Part shown: piece after piece, positions 25,881 to 34,824 of the stretch | Layout: every line of letters starts with the position of its first letter | Position numbering within the stretch: position 1 is the stretch's first letter | Source of the DNA: JBOHTO01 sp050733695 | GTDB lineage: Bacteria; Gemmatimonadota; Gemmatimonadetes; Gemmatimonadales; Gemmatimonadaceae | DNA: 64,000 bases | Assembly (NCBI GenBank): GCA_050733695.1 | Contig: JBOHTO010000060.1 | Location: 25,648-89,647 of the forward strand | Direction: 5' to 3' | Notes under the pieces: generated by a model | Seen by the model: only the letters and a program-made list of their open reading frames with translations | What the model was told of the DNA's origin: nothing | Database searches by the model: none | Translations under genes and position numbers: made by a program

Positions 25881-27290
25881 ATGGCAGAATCAGCAACTCC
25901 GGCTGACGTCGTTGTAATCGGCGGTGGCCCGGGCGGATACGTCGCCGCGATACGCGCCGCCCAGCTCGGCCTCAACGCCGTATGCGTCGAGATGGACCAC
26001 ACACTCGGCGGCACCTGTGTCAACATCGGCTGCATCCCGTCGAAAGCATTGCTGCAATCCTCCGAGCACTACGAGTTCGTGCGACTGCACGCCGAAGAGC
26101 ATGGCTTCACGGCCGGCGATCTCACACTCGACCTCGTCCGCATGCTCAGACGCAAGGACGAAGTGGTCAGCGCGAACACTCGCGGCATCGAGTATCTGTT
26201 CCGGAAGAACAAGGTCACGTGGGCGCGTGGGCGCGGGACGCTCCGCGCGGGAAACATCGTGGAGGTCGCTGCGGAAGGTGGCTCAGGCATGGCTTACAGG
26301 GCCACGGATGTCATCATTGCCACTGGCTCCGTTCCCGTCGAACTGCCCTTTCTCCCGTTCGATGAGGAGCGTGTGCTGTCCAACGACGGAGCGCTTCGCA
26401 TCCCGGAGGTTCCCGGACACCTGATCGTGATCGGTGGCGGCGTGATCGGGCTGGAACTCGGCTCGGTCTGGCGCCGGCTCGGCGCGCGCGTGACGATCGT
26501 GGAACTCGCGTCCACGATTCTCCCGGGGAACGACGCGGACATCATCAGGGAAGCCGACAAGGTTCTTCGGAAGCAGGGACTCGCGATCCTCACCGGCAGG
26601 AAGGTGACCGGCGGAAGCTCGGGGAAGCAGGGCGTTCGCATCGAGATCGAGCGAGATGGGAAGAGTGAGACGCTCGAAGGTGATCGAGTGCTCGTGTCGG
26701 TGGGGCGCCGCCCCGCGACCGGCGGCGTCGACGCCGGGGAGCTCGGACTCGAGGTTGGCGAGCGCGGTGAGATCGTCGTCGACAGCCGAATGCGCACGAA
26801 CGTGCCCAACGTCTACGCGATCGGTGACTGCGTCGGGGGGAAGCTTCTCGCGCACAAGGCCGAAGAGGAGGGCATCGTCGCCGCCCAGGTCATCGCGGGC
26901 AGGACGACCGAGATGCATTACCGGTCGATGCCGAGCGTGGTGTACACGTGGCCGGAGATCGCGACCATCGGGGTTGCGGAGCACGAGTTGAAGGAATCGG
27001 GCCGCGAGTATCGGGTGGGGAAGTTCCCCTTCTCCGCCAACGGCCGCGCACGCACGTATGGCGAGACAGCGGGCTTCGTGAAGTTGATAGCCGACGCGAA
27101 GACCGACGAACTGCTCGGCGCGCATCTCATCGGGCCGAATGTGTCGGAGTTGATCCCCGAGCTGGTGCTCGCCTTCGAGTACCGCGGGTCCTCAGAGGAC
27201 ATCGGGGTGACGGTGCACGCGCACCCGACTCTGTCAGAGGCGGTGAAGGAGGCGGGGCTCGCCGTGCTCGGACGGGCACTGCACATCTGA
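25881..27290 (+). CDS. lpdA: Dihydrolipoyl dehydrogenase (E3)
   Basis: A 469-residue FAD flavoprotein that reoxidises dihydrolipoamide with NAD+. The FAD loop GGGPGGYVAAIRAAQLG is at the N-terminus. The redox disulfide is in GGTCVNIGCIPSKALL (about residues 40-55) and the NAD loop is GGGVIGLELGSVWRRLG. The FAD-contacting YAIGDCVGGKLLAH is followed by the C-terminal base pair HAHPTLSEAVKEA, with His-Glu. Length and motifs are normal. Position after sucB suggests it serves the 2-oxoglutarate complex and possibly the E1-alpha complex as well. The tagged hairpin sits between the two genes. Confidence 0.96.
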   Translation: MAESATPADVVVIGGGPGGYVAAIRAAQLGLNAVCVEMDHTLGGTCVNIGCIPSKALLQSSEHYEFVRLHAEEHGFTAGDLTLDLVRMLRRKDEVVSANTRGIEYLFRKNKVTWARGRGTLRAGNIVEVAAEGGSGMAYRATDVIIATGSVPVELPFLPFDEERVLSNDGALRIPEVPGHLIVIGGGVIGLELGSVWRRLGARVTIVELASTILPGNDADIIREADKVLRKQGLAILTGRKVTGGSSGKQGVRIEIERDGKSETLEGDRVLVSVGRRPATGGVDAGELGLEVGERGEIVVDSRMRTNVPNVYAIGDCVGGKLLAHKAEEEGIVAAQVIAGRTTEMHYRSMPSVVYTWPEIATIGVAEHELKESGREYRVGKFPFSANGRARTYGETAGFVKLIADAKTDELLGAHLIGPNVSELIPELVLAFEYRGSSEDIGVTVHAHPTLSEAVKEAGLAVLGRALHI

Positions 27291-27321
27291 CCACGACACG
27301 ACAACCGGTGCAGGACGCGCG

Positions 27322-27816
27322 GTGAACGCTGCCTGGGACGTCGCGGTGCGTCCCATCGCGCCTGGCGATGTTGCCGCGGCGCGTGCACTGCTTCTCTCGA
27401 ACGATGGCGCTGCGAGCTACGCTGGTGGTGCCGTGTACCATCTCCATTGCGCTGCCGGACTGGAGGGGTCGAATACTGACGCGTGCGCGCTGGTCGCGGT
27501 ACATGGGAGCGCGGTAGTCGGAGTGGTTGTTTGCGGCGACGTAGGCGGTGCGACCGGGACAGGGAAGTTGCACGGCGTGGCGGTCTCACCTTCGCAGCGC
27601 CGGAACGGAGTCGGTGTGAAGCTGTGCGAAGCGGCTGCACAGTTGCTCATTGCCCGCGGGGCGCGGCTGATCGTCGCCGAGCTTCCCGATGACGCAACAC
27701 TCCTGCCGGTCGCGCGGGTTCTCGAACACTGCGGCTGGCACGAGGAAGCACGCATCGACGACTTCGTGCGCGACGGCGTGGCGCTGCGGCTATTGCGCTT
27801 CGAGGCAGCGATGTGA
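27322..27816 (+). CDS. GNAT-family N-acetyltransferase
   Basis: A 164-residue enzyme of the GCN5-related fold. The acetyl-CoA pyrophosphate loop is visible as VAVSPSQRRNGVGVKLCEAA (motif A, QxxGxG-like), preceded by the strand that ends ALVAVHGSAVVGVVV. The N-terminal WDVAVRPIAPGDVAAARALL is the usual start of the fold. It begins with a GTG 31 bases after the E3 stop. The acceptor (amine, protein or antibiotic) is not identifiable. Confidence 0.82.
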   Translation: MNAAWDVAVRPIAPGDVAAARALLLSNDGAASYAGGAVYHLHCAAGLEGSNTDACALVAVHGSAVVGVVVCGDVGGATGTGKLHGVAVSPSQRRNGVGVKLCEAAAQLLIARGARLIVAELPDDATLLPVARVLEHCGWHEEARIDDFVRDGVALRLLRFEAAM

Positions 27817-27935
27817 ATCTCTCGGGCTTATCGTGATGCACTGGCGTCAGCGCGGCTCGCTTGACGGCGCGTTGGACGCCCTGCACATTGGTGGCGCGAC
27901 GGCAACGACGACCGCACCCCTTGGCGGACGGACGC

Positions 27936-28637
27936 ATGACCAGCGACATCACTCGGCGCGACGCGCTCCGGCGCGCGGCTCTGCTGCTCGGCGGAACTCT
28001 CTCGGCGCCCACCATCCTCGGCGTGCTCGCCGGCTGCGGCGACGCGCCGAAGGCGGTCGACTGGGCGCCGCGCACGCTCACTCCCGAGCAGCGCGACATG
28101 GTGGTCGCGATCGCCGACGCGATCATCCCGGAAACCGATACGCCCGGCGCGCGTGCCGCGCGCGTGGATGAGTTCGTGGACGCGATGCTGAGCGACCATT
28201 ATCCGGCAGAGGACCGGGAGCGCTTTCTCGCCGGGCTCGCACGTGTCGAAACAAGGGCGCGGGGCGAGCACGGCAAGGCTTTTGGCGAGATCACCGGTAC
28301 ACAGCAGTCGGCGATCGTGGCCGAGCTGGACCGGCTCGCATTCAGCGAGTCGCCGCCGCCGGACCCGGGCCCCGGCGCGCCGGAGACGTCACCGCGTGTG
28401 CGTGAGGGGGACGTGGCGGTCGGGCCACCCGGAGCGGGCGCCAATCCCGCTGACGCTGCGACGCCGGCCCCGGATGCGACCGACACAGGACCCGAGAGCT
28501 TCTTCCGCATGATGAAGGAGCTCGCCGTCGTCGGCTATTACACCTCTGAAGTGGGATCGACGCGCGAACTCCGTGTCAACCCGATGGTTCCGTACCGCGG
28601 CATCCCGTATACGCCCGGTACACCGGCCTGGGCCTGA
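27936..28637 (+). CDS. Gluconate 2-dehydrogenase subunit 3-family protein, Tat-exported
   Basis: A 233-residue partner subunit of a GMC dehydrogenase. The N-terminus TRRDALRRAALLLGG has a twin-arginine pattern, and a lipobox-like VLAGCGD follows, so export by Tat and lipidation are both plausible. The family segment LTPEQRDMVVAIADAIIPETDTPGAR is clear, and FFRMMKELAVVGYYTSEVG near the C-terminus is characteristic. A Pro/Ala-rich insertion (about residues 135-190) is longer than in typical members. An in-frame ATG further upstream at 27861 gives an unlikely arginine-rich leader. It precedes the large GMC subunit by 41 bases. Confidence 0.85.
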   Translation: MTSDITRRDALRRAALLLGGTLSAPTILGVLAGCGDAPKAVDWAPRTLTPEQRDMVVAIADAIIPETDTPGARAARVDEFVDAMLSDHYPAEDRERFLAGLARVETRARGEHGKAFGEITGTQQSAIVAELDRLAFSESPPPDPGPGAPETSPRVREGDVAVGPPGAGANPADAATPAPDATDTGPESFFRMMKELAVVGYYTSEVGSTRELRVNPMVPYRGIPYTPGTPAWA

Positions 28638-28678
28638 CGGCAACGCCGGATCAGTTCACTGTCACCGCGAGCGGCCGC

Positions 28679-30400
28679 ATGCTCCTTCAGCAACGCGAAG
28701 AATACGACGCGATAGTCGTCGGCTCCGGGATCAGCGGCGGCTGGGCCGCCAAGGAGCTGTGCGAGAAGGGGCTCCGCACGCTGATACTCGAGCGCGGCCG
28801 TAACGTCGAGCACGGCAGCGGTTATGTCACCGAGCACAAGCCGGATTGGGAGTTTCCCTTGCGGGAACGGCGCATCCCGCCCGAGAGCCCCCAGGCCAGG
28901 GACTACCAGGTACAGGCCCGCACGGGCCAGTTCGTGGAGGCGGGGGTCCACTTCTTCGTCAAGGACAGCGAGCATCCGTACATCGAGGACAAGCCCTTCA
29001 CGTGGATACAGGGCGACCAGGTAGGGGGGCGCTCGCTCATCTGGGGCCGCCAGTGCTATCGCTGGAGCGACCTGGACTTCGAGGCCAACCTGCGCGACGG
29101 ACACGGCGTGGATTGGCCGATCCGCTACCGCGACATCGAGCCGTGGTACAGCTACGTGGAGGCGCACGTGGGCGTGAGTGGCGAACGCCTCGGCCTGGCG
29201 CACCTGCCCGACGGAGAGTTCCAGCCTCCCATGCAGCTCAACGCCGGAGAGAATTTCGTGAAGGCCGGAATCGAGCAGAACTTCCCCGGCCGCAATCTCA
29301 CCATCGGACGCACGGCGGTCCTCACGCGCGCGATCGGCGAGCGCCAGCCGTGCCACTACTGCGGTCCATGCTTCCGCGGATGCTCCACCGGATCCTACTT
29401 CTCCAGCCAGTCATCCACGCTCCCGGCCGCGCGCAGGACGGGGAAACTCACCCTGCGTCCGCACAGCCTTGCACACAGCGTCCTCTACGACGAAGGGCGC
29501 GACCGGGCGACTGGCGTGCGGTTCGTGGATACGGAGACAGGCGAGACGCACGAGGTCCGCGCGCGCGTGATCTTCCTCTGCGCATCGACGCTTGGCACCA
29601 CGCGCCTCATCCTGAACTCCAGGAGCCCACGCTTTCCCGATGGACTGGGCAACTCGAGTGGCGTGGTGGGCCACTACCTGATGGACCATCACTTCATCGT
29701 CGGTGCCGCCGGCGACGTGCCCGGACTCCTCGACCGCTATTACGAGGGTAATCGCCCCAACGGCTTCTACATACCGCGCTTCCGCAACCTCGCTGCCTCA
29801 GATTCCGACGCGCTCGATTTCGTTCGCGGCTACGGCTATCAGGGCGGAGCGGGGCGCGCAGGCTGGACGCGTGGCGTGGGCGAGCCGGGAATCGGCGTGG
29901 AGCTCAAGCGGCGCCTGCACGACCCCGGACCATGGGAGGTGGGCATGACCGCCTTCGGCGAATGCCTCCCCTACCATGAGAATCGCGCCTGGCTCGACCC
30001 GCAGCAGACGGACAGGTGGGGGATTCCGATCCTGCGCATCGATTGCGCGTGGGGGGCCAACGAGCTTGCCATGCGCGAGGACATGCGCGCGCAGGCTGCC
30101 GAGATGCTGGAAGCAGCCGGATGCCGCAATGTGGAGAGCTGGGACGGCAACAAGCCGGGCGAGCTCGGCGCCGAGCCCGGGCTCGGCATCCACGAGATGG
30201 GAACGGCACGGATGGGTCGCGACCCCAGGACGTCGGCGCTCAACGCCAACAACCAGCTCCACGACGCGGCCAACGTCTACGTGACCGATGGCGCCTGCAT
30301 GACGAGCTCCGCCTGCCAGAACCCGTCGATCACCTACATGGCGCTCACGGCACGCGCGGTGGACCATGCGGTGCGCGAGCTGAACCGGCGCAACGTGTGA
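28679..30400 (+). CDS. GMC-family FAD oxidoreductase, large subunit with CxxCxxCxxxC cluster motif
   Basis: A 573-residue sugar or alcohol dehydrogenase subunit. The FAD loop is GSGISGGWAAKELCEKG. The C-terminal GMC block has GIHEMGTARMG (with the catalytic-region His) and NPSITYMALTARAVDHAV. Residues about 225-240 read CHYCGPCFRGC, that is C-x2-C-x2-C-x3-C. Bacterial FAD-glucose dehydrogenases of this type carry an iron-sulfur cluster at this region, so electron transfer to a cytochrome partner is likely; no cytochrome gene is present. It has no signal of its own and probably leaves the cell with its Tat-bearing small subunit. Substrate unknown. Confidence 0.9.
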   Translation: MLLQQREEYDAIVVGSGISGGWAAKELCEKGLRTLILERGRNVEHGSGYVTEHKPDWEFPLRERRIPPESPQARDYQVQARTGQFVEAGVHFFVKDSEHPYIEDKPFTWIQGDQVGGRSLIWGRQCYRWSDLDFEANLRDGHGVDWPIRYRDIEPWYSYVEAHVGVSGERLGLAHLPDGEFQPPMQLNAGENFVKAGIEQNFPGRNLTIGRTAVLTRAIGERQPCHYCGPCFRGCSTGSYFSSQSSTLPAARRTGKLTLRPHSLAHSVLYDEGRDRATGVRFVDTETGETHEVRARVIFLCASTLGTTRLILNSRSPRFPDGLGNSSGVVGHYLMDHHFIVGAAGDVPGLLDRYYEGNRPNGFYIPRFRNLAASDSDALDFVRGYGYQGGAGRAGWTRGVGEPGIGVELKRRLHDPGPWEVGMTAFGECLPYHENRAWLDPQQTDRWGIPILRIDCAWGANELAMREDMRAQAAEMLEAAGCRNVESWDGNKPGELGAEPGLGIHEMGTARMGRDPRTSALNANNQLHDAANVYVTDGACMTSSACQNPSITYMALTARAVDHAVRELNRRNV

Positions 30401-30925
30401 GCTGCCGGCCCCGACCCGGCAACGTGTTGCAGAATCGAAACAGGGCGTGAACAGTGATTGCGTCGTACAGCGCCTCGTCCGACAGCCAGCAGCGCGCGCG
30501 ACGTCGACGTCGGTTTGACCAATCGATGTCGAGTCGGCATTCACTTTAGTGATGAAGGCATACAGCGCCCGCTCGCGCTCGGATATCGGTGCCGTGGCGA
30601 GATCTTCCAGCACTGCCTGCACGAGCGCTCTGTCGCCGAGTAGCTCAGCCGCGACCGCGGCACGCGAGCCGATTCAGAAGAGGCAGTCGTTGAGCTTCGA
30701 CGTGAGCGCGGCGATCAGCTCCCGCTGACCCGGCGACAGTGGAGAGGGGCCACGCATCACGTCCTGGGTGAATCGCGAGAGGTGATCGGTACGCTGCGGC
30801 TTGTAGGCGAACAGGTGCAGGACCTGCGGGATCGGGATTCCTGCAGTGCGCATCTGTTCGAAACCCGCGCCTCGGCTCCCGGTCGCCGGGTGCGTGTCGA
30901 CATCCTGAAGGTACATGGGTTTCAT
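30345..30925 (-). pseudogene. AhpD/peroxidase-related gene: in-frame TGA at the second motif cysteine and one frameshift
   Basis: Starting at the ATG at 30925 the frame reads MYLQDVD, HLFAYKPQRTDHLSRFTQ, VMRGPSPLSPGQRELIAALT and KLNDCLF. A TGA (30674-30676) follows, and the same frame continues IGSRAAVAAELLGDRALV, APISERERALYAFITKVN and DVDVARAAG. This is a peroxidase-related carboxymuconolactone-decarboxylase-like protein, whose motif is C-x2-C-x3-H. The TGA is exactly at the second Cys and the His is Arg. Near 30482-30486 one base is missing (TGG expected, TG seen); the +1 frame then gives SDEALYDAITVHALFRFCNT and would stop at 30345, overlapping the GMC gene tail. It is either a decayed gene or a selenoprotein gene with an assembly error. 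Confidence 0.7.
30648..30661 (-). promoter_or_regulatory. Candidate bacterial SECIS-like hairpin after the in-frame TGA
   Basis: Minus-strand GCCGC-GGUC-GCGGC forms a 5-bp GC stem with a GGUC tetraloop. The loop starts 18 bases after the TGA at 30674-30676. The E. coli fdhF SECIS has a GGUC loop at nearly the same distance. The bulged U of the fdhF element is not in the same place here, so the match is partial. Confidence 0.35.
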
Positions 30926-31012
30926 ATGCACACCTCGTGGCCAGGTACCGGGCGTCGACCTCCCGGTGACACGAAAGTGGTCGCACCTATTCTGCGCGCA
31001 AGAGACAGAGGA

Positions 31013-32425
31013 CTATCGTTCGTCCACGACTCCGCTACTCGGGACGGGTTGAACCGACTGCTGCACGGACAGGGCTGCGTTCGCGTCGCCCTCGATCACT
31101 GCCCGTTCCGGTACGTCCCGGCCGCCGGCGTCGCGTACAAGTCCCACGCAGGCGGCAGCCGTGAGCAGACACACGCCGCCGAGCATCACCACGTACAGCG
31201 GTGCATTCGCATTGCCCTCACCGAAGACCAGACGAATCAGGGGGCCGAAGCCGAGCGCGGCGATGATCTCGGGGATGACGATGAAGAAGTTGAACACCCC
31301 CATGTAGACGCCCATCCGCCTGGGTGGCACCGCCGTGGAGAGCATGGCGTAGGGCATGGAGAGAATCGACGCCCATGCGATCCCGACGCCGACCATGCTG
31401 AGCAGGAGCATGTATCTGTTGTGGATCAGGTAGAGCGAGAGCAGGCCCACCCCGCCGCAGACGAGCGCGGCGGCGTGCACTGCCTTGCGACTGGTGAGGG
31501 CGGCCAGCTTCGGCAGCGCGAAAGCAACGAGGAAGCAGGTGATCGAGTAGAAGGCGAACGTGAATCCGCCCCACTCGATTCCTCGCGTGTAGAGCGCAGA
31601 CTGTGGATCGGTGGCCCCGAACACGTGCCGTGCCGTGGCAGGCACGAAGAAGAGCCACATGCAGAAGAGACCGAGCCAGGTGAAGAGCTGGACGACTGCG
31701 AGTTGCCGCATGGTGGCTGGCATGTCGCGAATCGCCGAGCCGATCTCGCGAAGGATGTGCCCTGCCCCGCCCCGCGCTCGCCGTTCGCGCTCCCATTCCT
31801 CCATGTCCTCAGGCGGGTGCTCGCGGCTGGTGATCACGGTCCACAGGACAGCCAGCAGAAATACGAACGCGCCGACCTGAAATGCGTACTTCACCGAGAG
31901 GGGAATCCCGCTCTCGGTGCTCCCCTCCACGCCCATCCAACTGAACAGAAAGGGCAGCGCATTGGCCAGGCTGGCCCCCACGCCGATAAAGAACGATTGC
32001 ATCACGAATCCGGCGGTTCGCTGGTTCGCGTTCAGCTTGTCCGCAACGAACGCACGGAAGGGTTCCATCGAGACGTTGATGGAGGCGTCGAGCATCCAGA
32101 GCAGACCGGCGGCCATCCACAGCGCGCTCGACGTGGGCATGAAGAAGAGCGCCACTGAGGAGAGGATGGCGCCGACGAGGAAGTAGGGACGGCGGCGCCC
32201 AAGTCGCCCCCAGGTGCGGTCGCTCAGCGCGCCGACGATCGGCTGAACGAGGAGTCCGGTGACCGGCGCTGCGAGCCAGAGCAGCGGCACTTCGTCGGGC
32301 CGGGCGCCCAGCCGCTCGTACACCGCAGACATGTTGGCAAGCTGCAGCCCCCAGCCGAACTGGATGCCGAGGAACCCGAAGCTCATGTTGAACATCTGCC
32401 AGAAACTCAGGCGCGGCTTGTCCAT
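31013..32425 (-). CDS. MFS transporter, SLC45/sugar-proton symporter-like
   Basis: A 470-residue 12-helix inner-membrane transporter. The N-terminus MDKPRLSFWQMFNMSFGFLG and the segment LVQPIVGALSDRTWGRLGRRRPYF (loop 2-3 motif, R/D-rich) are typical of the SLC45-like sucrose/maltose symporters found in Bacteroidota-type sugar loci. A long charged cytoplasmic loop (EDMEEWERERRARGG) separates the halves. It faces a GH130/ABC cluster across a 217-base divergent gap, so sugar uptake is likely; the substrate is not known. The frame extends upstream to 32584, but that part is arginine-rich and lies in the promoter gap, so the ATG at 32425 was used. Confidence 0.85.
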   Translation of the reverse strand: MDKPRLSFWQMFNMSFGFLGIQFGWGLQLANMSAVYERLGARPDEVPLLWLAAPVTGLLVQPIVGALSDRTWGRLGRRRPYFLVGAILSSVALFFMPTSSALWMAAGLLWMLDASINVSMEPFRAFVADKLNANQRTAGFVMQSFFIGVGASLANALPFLFSWMGVEGSTESGIPLSVKYAFQVGAFVFLLAVLWTVITSREHPPEDMEEWERERRARGGAGHILREIGSAIRDMPATMRQLAVVQLFTWLGLFCMWLFFVPATARHVFGATDPQSALYTRGIEWGGFTFAFYSITCFLVAFALPKLAALTSRKAVHAAALVCGGVGLLSLYLIHNRYMLLLSMVGVGIAWASILSMPYAMLSTAVPPRRMGVYMGVFNFFIVIPEIIAALGFGPLIRLVFGEGNANAPLYVVMLGGVCLLTAAACVGLVRDAGGRDVPERAVIEGDANAALSVQQSVQPVPSSGVVDER

Positions 32426-32642
32426 CCGAGTCCCCGTGGCGCTGGGGTGATGTGCGAGGCGCGATGTACGCTGTGCGACGGCATCTCGCCAGATGATACG
32501 CTCGCCGCGGAATCGGACAAGCAGCCCGCGAAGAGGCGAGTCCTTCACAAAGGCGCACGCGGTGCACAACTTCGTGCTCCACACGCGCCCGGTCCGGCAA
32601 GAGCTGCACCCGGGATGCGCCCGGCACCTCGAACTCCATGTA

Positions 32643-33707
32643 ATGACCTCTCACCGGGCTTCGCAGAATCCGATTCTGACTCCCGCGATGCTTCTGCCCT
32701 CGAGGCCGGAGCTCGAAGTGGTGGGCGTTTTCAACCCGGCTGTCATACGGCACGAGAAGGATGTACTTCTGCTATTGCGCGTGGCCGAGGCGCCGCGACA
32801 GGTCTCGGCTGGCGAGGTCGCCGCTCCAGTGTACGACGCCAGTTCCGGCCGCCTCGAGATCGAGCGATGGTCCCGGGACACCGACGATCTGGACGCGAGC
32901 GATCCGAGAACGGTGATCGTCGGCGGCCGAACGTGGCTCACGTCGATATCACATCTGCGTGTCGCCCGTTCGACTGACGGGATCCATTTTGATGTGGAGC
33001 GAGCGCCGGCTCTGTTCCCAGCCACGGCATACGAATCCTACGGGATCGAAGACGCACGCATCACCCATCTGGCCGGCACGTACTGGATCAATTACACGGC
33101 TGTGTCGCCGTACGGGATTGCGACTGCCCTTGCCTCGACCATCGATTTCCGAACGTTCGAGCGACATGGGATCATCTTTCCGCCTTCCAACCGCGACGTG
33201 ACGATCTTTCCCGAAAAGATCGACGGCCGATACGCCGCGCTGCAGCGACCGATGCCGGCGGGGTTCGGAGAACCCGCGATCTGGGCTGCATCGTCCGCCG
33301 ACCTGTTCTCGTGGGGCAGCCATCGGCTCGTCGCGACCGCACGCCCCGGCAGTTGGGACGACTCCAAGGTGGGCGGTGGCGCGGTTCCGTTCCGGGTTCG
33401 GGCGGGCGATCAGGATGCTTGGCTCGCGACCTATCACGGCGTGACGGGATCGCCGCCCACGTACTCGCTGGGGGCATTACTGCTGGACGGGCGCGATCCG
33501 AGTCGGGTGATCGCCCGCTCGCGCGAACCGATCCTTCGGCCCGAGGCGGCGTACGAGCGCGAGGGTTTCTACGGGAACGTCGTGTTCACATGCGGACTGC
33601 TGGCGGAAGGCGATCTCGTGCGCATCTATTACGGTGCCGCCGATGGCGTCACCGCCGTCGCGGATCTGTCACTCGATCGGATTCTGGCAGGGCTGTCGCA
33701 ACCGTGA
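32643..33707 (+). CDS. GH130-family glycoside phosphorylase-like protein (1)
   Basis: A 354-residue five-bladed propeller enzyme of the family that phosphorolyses beta-mannosides. The blade sequence YGIEDARIT holds the family general-acid Asp, and SNRDVTIFPEKIDGRYAALQRP is the phosphate-side signature. The C-terminal EGFYGNVVFTCG and VRIYYGAADGVTAVADLSL close the fold. Substrate in the family ranges over mannosyl-glucose, mannosyl-GlcNAc and mannobiose; some members hydrolyse. The ATG at 32643 has no clear ribosome-binding site. Its stop overlaps the next small frame as GTGA. Confidence 0.87.
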   Translation: MTSHRASQNPILTPAMLLPSRPELEVVGVFNPAVIRHEKDVLLLLRVAEAPRQVSAGEVAAPVYDASSGRLEIERWSRDTDDLDASDPRTVIVGGRTWLTSISHLRVARSTDGIHFDVERAPALFPATAYESYGIEDARITHLAGTYWINYTAVSPYGIATALASTIDFRTFERHGIIFPPSNRDVTIFPEKIDGRYAALQRPMPAGFGEPAIWAASSADLFSWGSHRLVATARPGSWDDSKVGGGAVPFRVRAGDQDAWLATYHGVTGSPPTYSLGALLLDGRDPSRVIARSREPILRPEAAYEREGFYGNVVFTCGLLAEGDLVRIYYGAADGVTAVADLSLDRILAGLSQP

Positions 33708-33841
33708 CCTTCGAACTGGGCGTCAACTACCGGTCGGGAGTCACGCGCGCAGTGGACGTGAGCGCCGACGACTGCTGCCCGGCGCCTGCCACCCACTTCG
33801 AGCGGCTTTATGCGAGCTGGCTCTCCCGAGACCGCTCGTGA
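33704..33841 (+). CDS. 45-residue frame bridging two GH130 genes; possible glycosidase remnant
   Basis: A GTG start overlaps the stop of the first GH130 gene (GTGA) and its own TGA overlaps the GTG of the second, so it sits exactly between them with coupled joints. It begins MTFELGVNYRSG. This resembles, from memory, the N-terminus of GH5-like glycosidases that accompany GH130 genes (FELGVNYWPR...), but then departs. It ends HFERLYASWLSRDRS. It may be an internally deleted gene that kept both ends, or a true micro-protein. Evidence for translation is only the double overlap. Confidence 0.4.
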   Translation: MTFELGVNYRSGVTRAVDVSADDCCPAPATHFERLYASWLSRDRS

Positions 33842-34824
33842 TCGCGCCGCTCGAGCGCCTTGCCACGAACCCGCTGATCCGTCCGTCGCAGATCTCCTTC
33901 AAGCGAGCGAGCGGGTCGTTCAATCCCGGGGCAGCCATCGACCGCGCGAGCGGCCGCGTTGTCCTGCTCGTCCGTGTATTCGAGGAGGACACGCGCCGAT
34001 CCTGCCTTGCCCTGGCGCTGTCGCGTGACGGCCGGCAAATCGATGAGCTGTGGGATCGCCCGGCCATTGCGCGCGAGGCGCCGTACGAGGAGTGGGGCGT
34101 CGAGGATGCTCGCATCACCTGTCTCGAGGATGAAGGGCGCTACGCGATCACCTATACCGGATACTCGCCAGCCGGCCCGCGCGTCTGTCTCATCACCACC
34201 GACGATCTGCTGGCGCCGGAGCGGTATCGCCGACATGGACCACGCATCGCAGGTGACAACAAGAACTGCGTGATCCTTCCCGAGAAGGTCGGCGGCCAGT
34301 ACGTGATCCTACACCGGCCGATGCCCGCCATCGTGTGCACGAGGGTGTCTTCGCTCGAAGCGGACTGGCCGGAGGCCGGCGTGGCGCTGGTCGGACCGCG
34401 GCCCGAGAGCTGGCGAAGCTCCCGCGTCGGTGCGGGAGCGCCGCCGATCCGCACGACTCCCGGATGGCTGTTCCCCTTCCACGGCGCGACCGCCATCGCG
34501 GACGGCAACGTCTATTCGATGGGGTGGTGCGTGCTCGACCTGGACAACCCGGAAACCGTCCTCTACGTGTCCGACGCACCAGCCCTCGTGCCGGAAGCGC
34601 CGTACGAGATCGAGCTCGGCGAGATACCGCAGGTCGATCCGGCCAACTTCAGGACCGGTGTGCGCGTTGTCTTTCCGCAAGGCCTGATCGAGCTCGGCGA
34701 TGACTTGCTGATTTATTATGGCGCCGCCGACGTATCGGTCGCCGCCGCACGCGTCGGGAAACTCGACCTCATTGCCTCGCTCGAGGCAGCCATCGCGCTC
34801 GGGGCGGGCGGGATTCCCCTATGA
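33838..34824 (+). CDS. GH130-family glycoside phosphorylase-like protein (2)
   Basis: A 328-residue second member of the family, only distantly like the first. Motifs visible are SGSFNPGAAIDRASGRVVLLVRV, the acid-bearing WGVEDARIT, and DNKNCVILPEKVGGQYVILHRP. The last resembles mannosylglucose phosphorylase sequences more closely. The C-terminal blade reads LIYYGAADVSVAAARVG. The start is a GTG that overlaps the stop of the bridging frame, and the stop overlaps the fused lipoprotein start as ATGA. With its neighbours it forms a beta-mannoside (or related) utilisation operon by inference. Confidence 0.87.
   Translation: MIAPLERLATNPLIRPSQISFKRASGSFNPGAAIDRASGRVVLLVRVFEEDTRRSCLALALSRDGRQIDELWDRPAIAREAPYEEWGVEDARITCLEDEGRYAITYTGYSPAGPRVCLITTDDLLAPERYRRHGPRIAGDNKNCVILPEKVGGQYVILHRPMPAIVCTRVSSLEADWPEAGVALVGPRPESWRSSRVGAGAPPIRTTPGWLFPFHGATAIADGNVYSMGWCVLDLDNPETVLYVSDAPALVPEAPYEIELGEIPQVDPANFRTGVRVVFPQGLIELGDDLLIYYGAADVSVAAARVGKLDLIASLEAAIALGAGGIPL

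Noticed and set aside
30425..30930. A new intact gene in the GMC-MFS gap
   Set aside because: The only coherent coding signal is interrupted by a TGA and a frameshift; it is listed as a pseudogene or Sec candidate instead.
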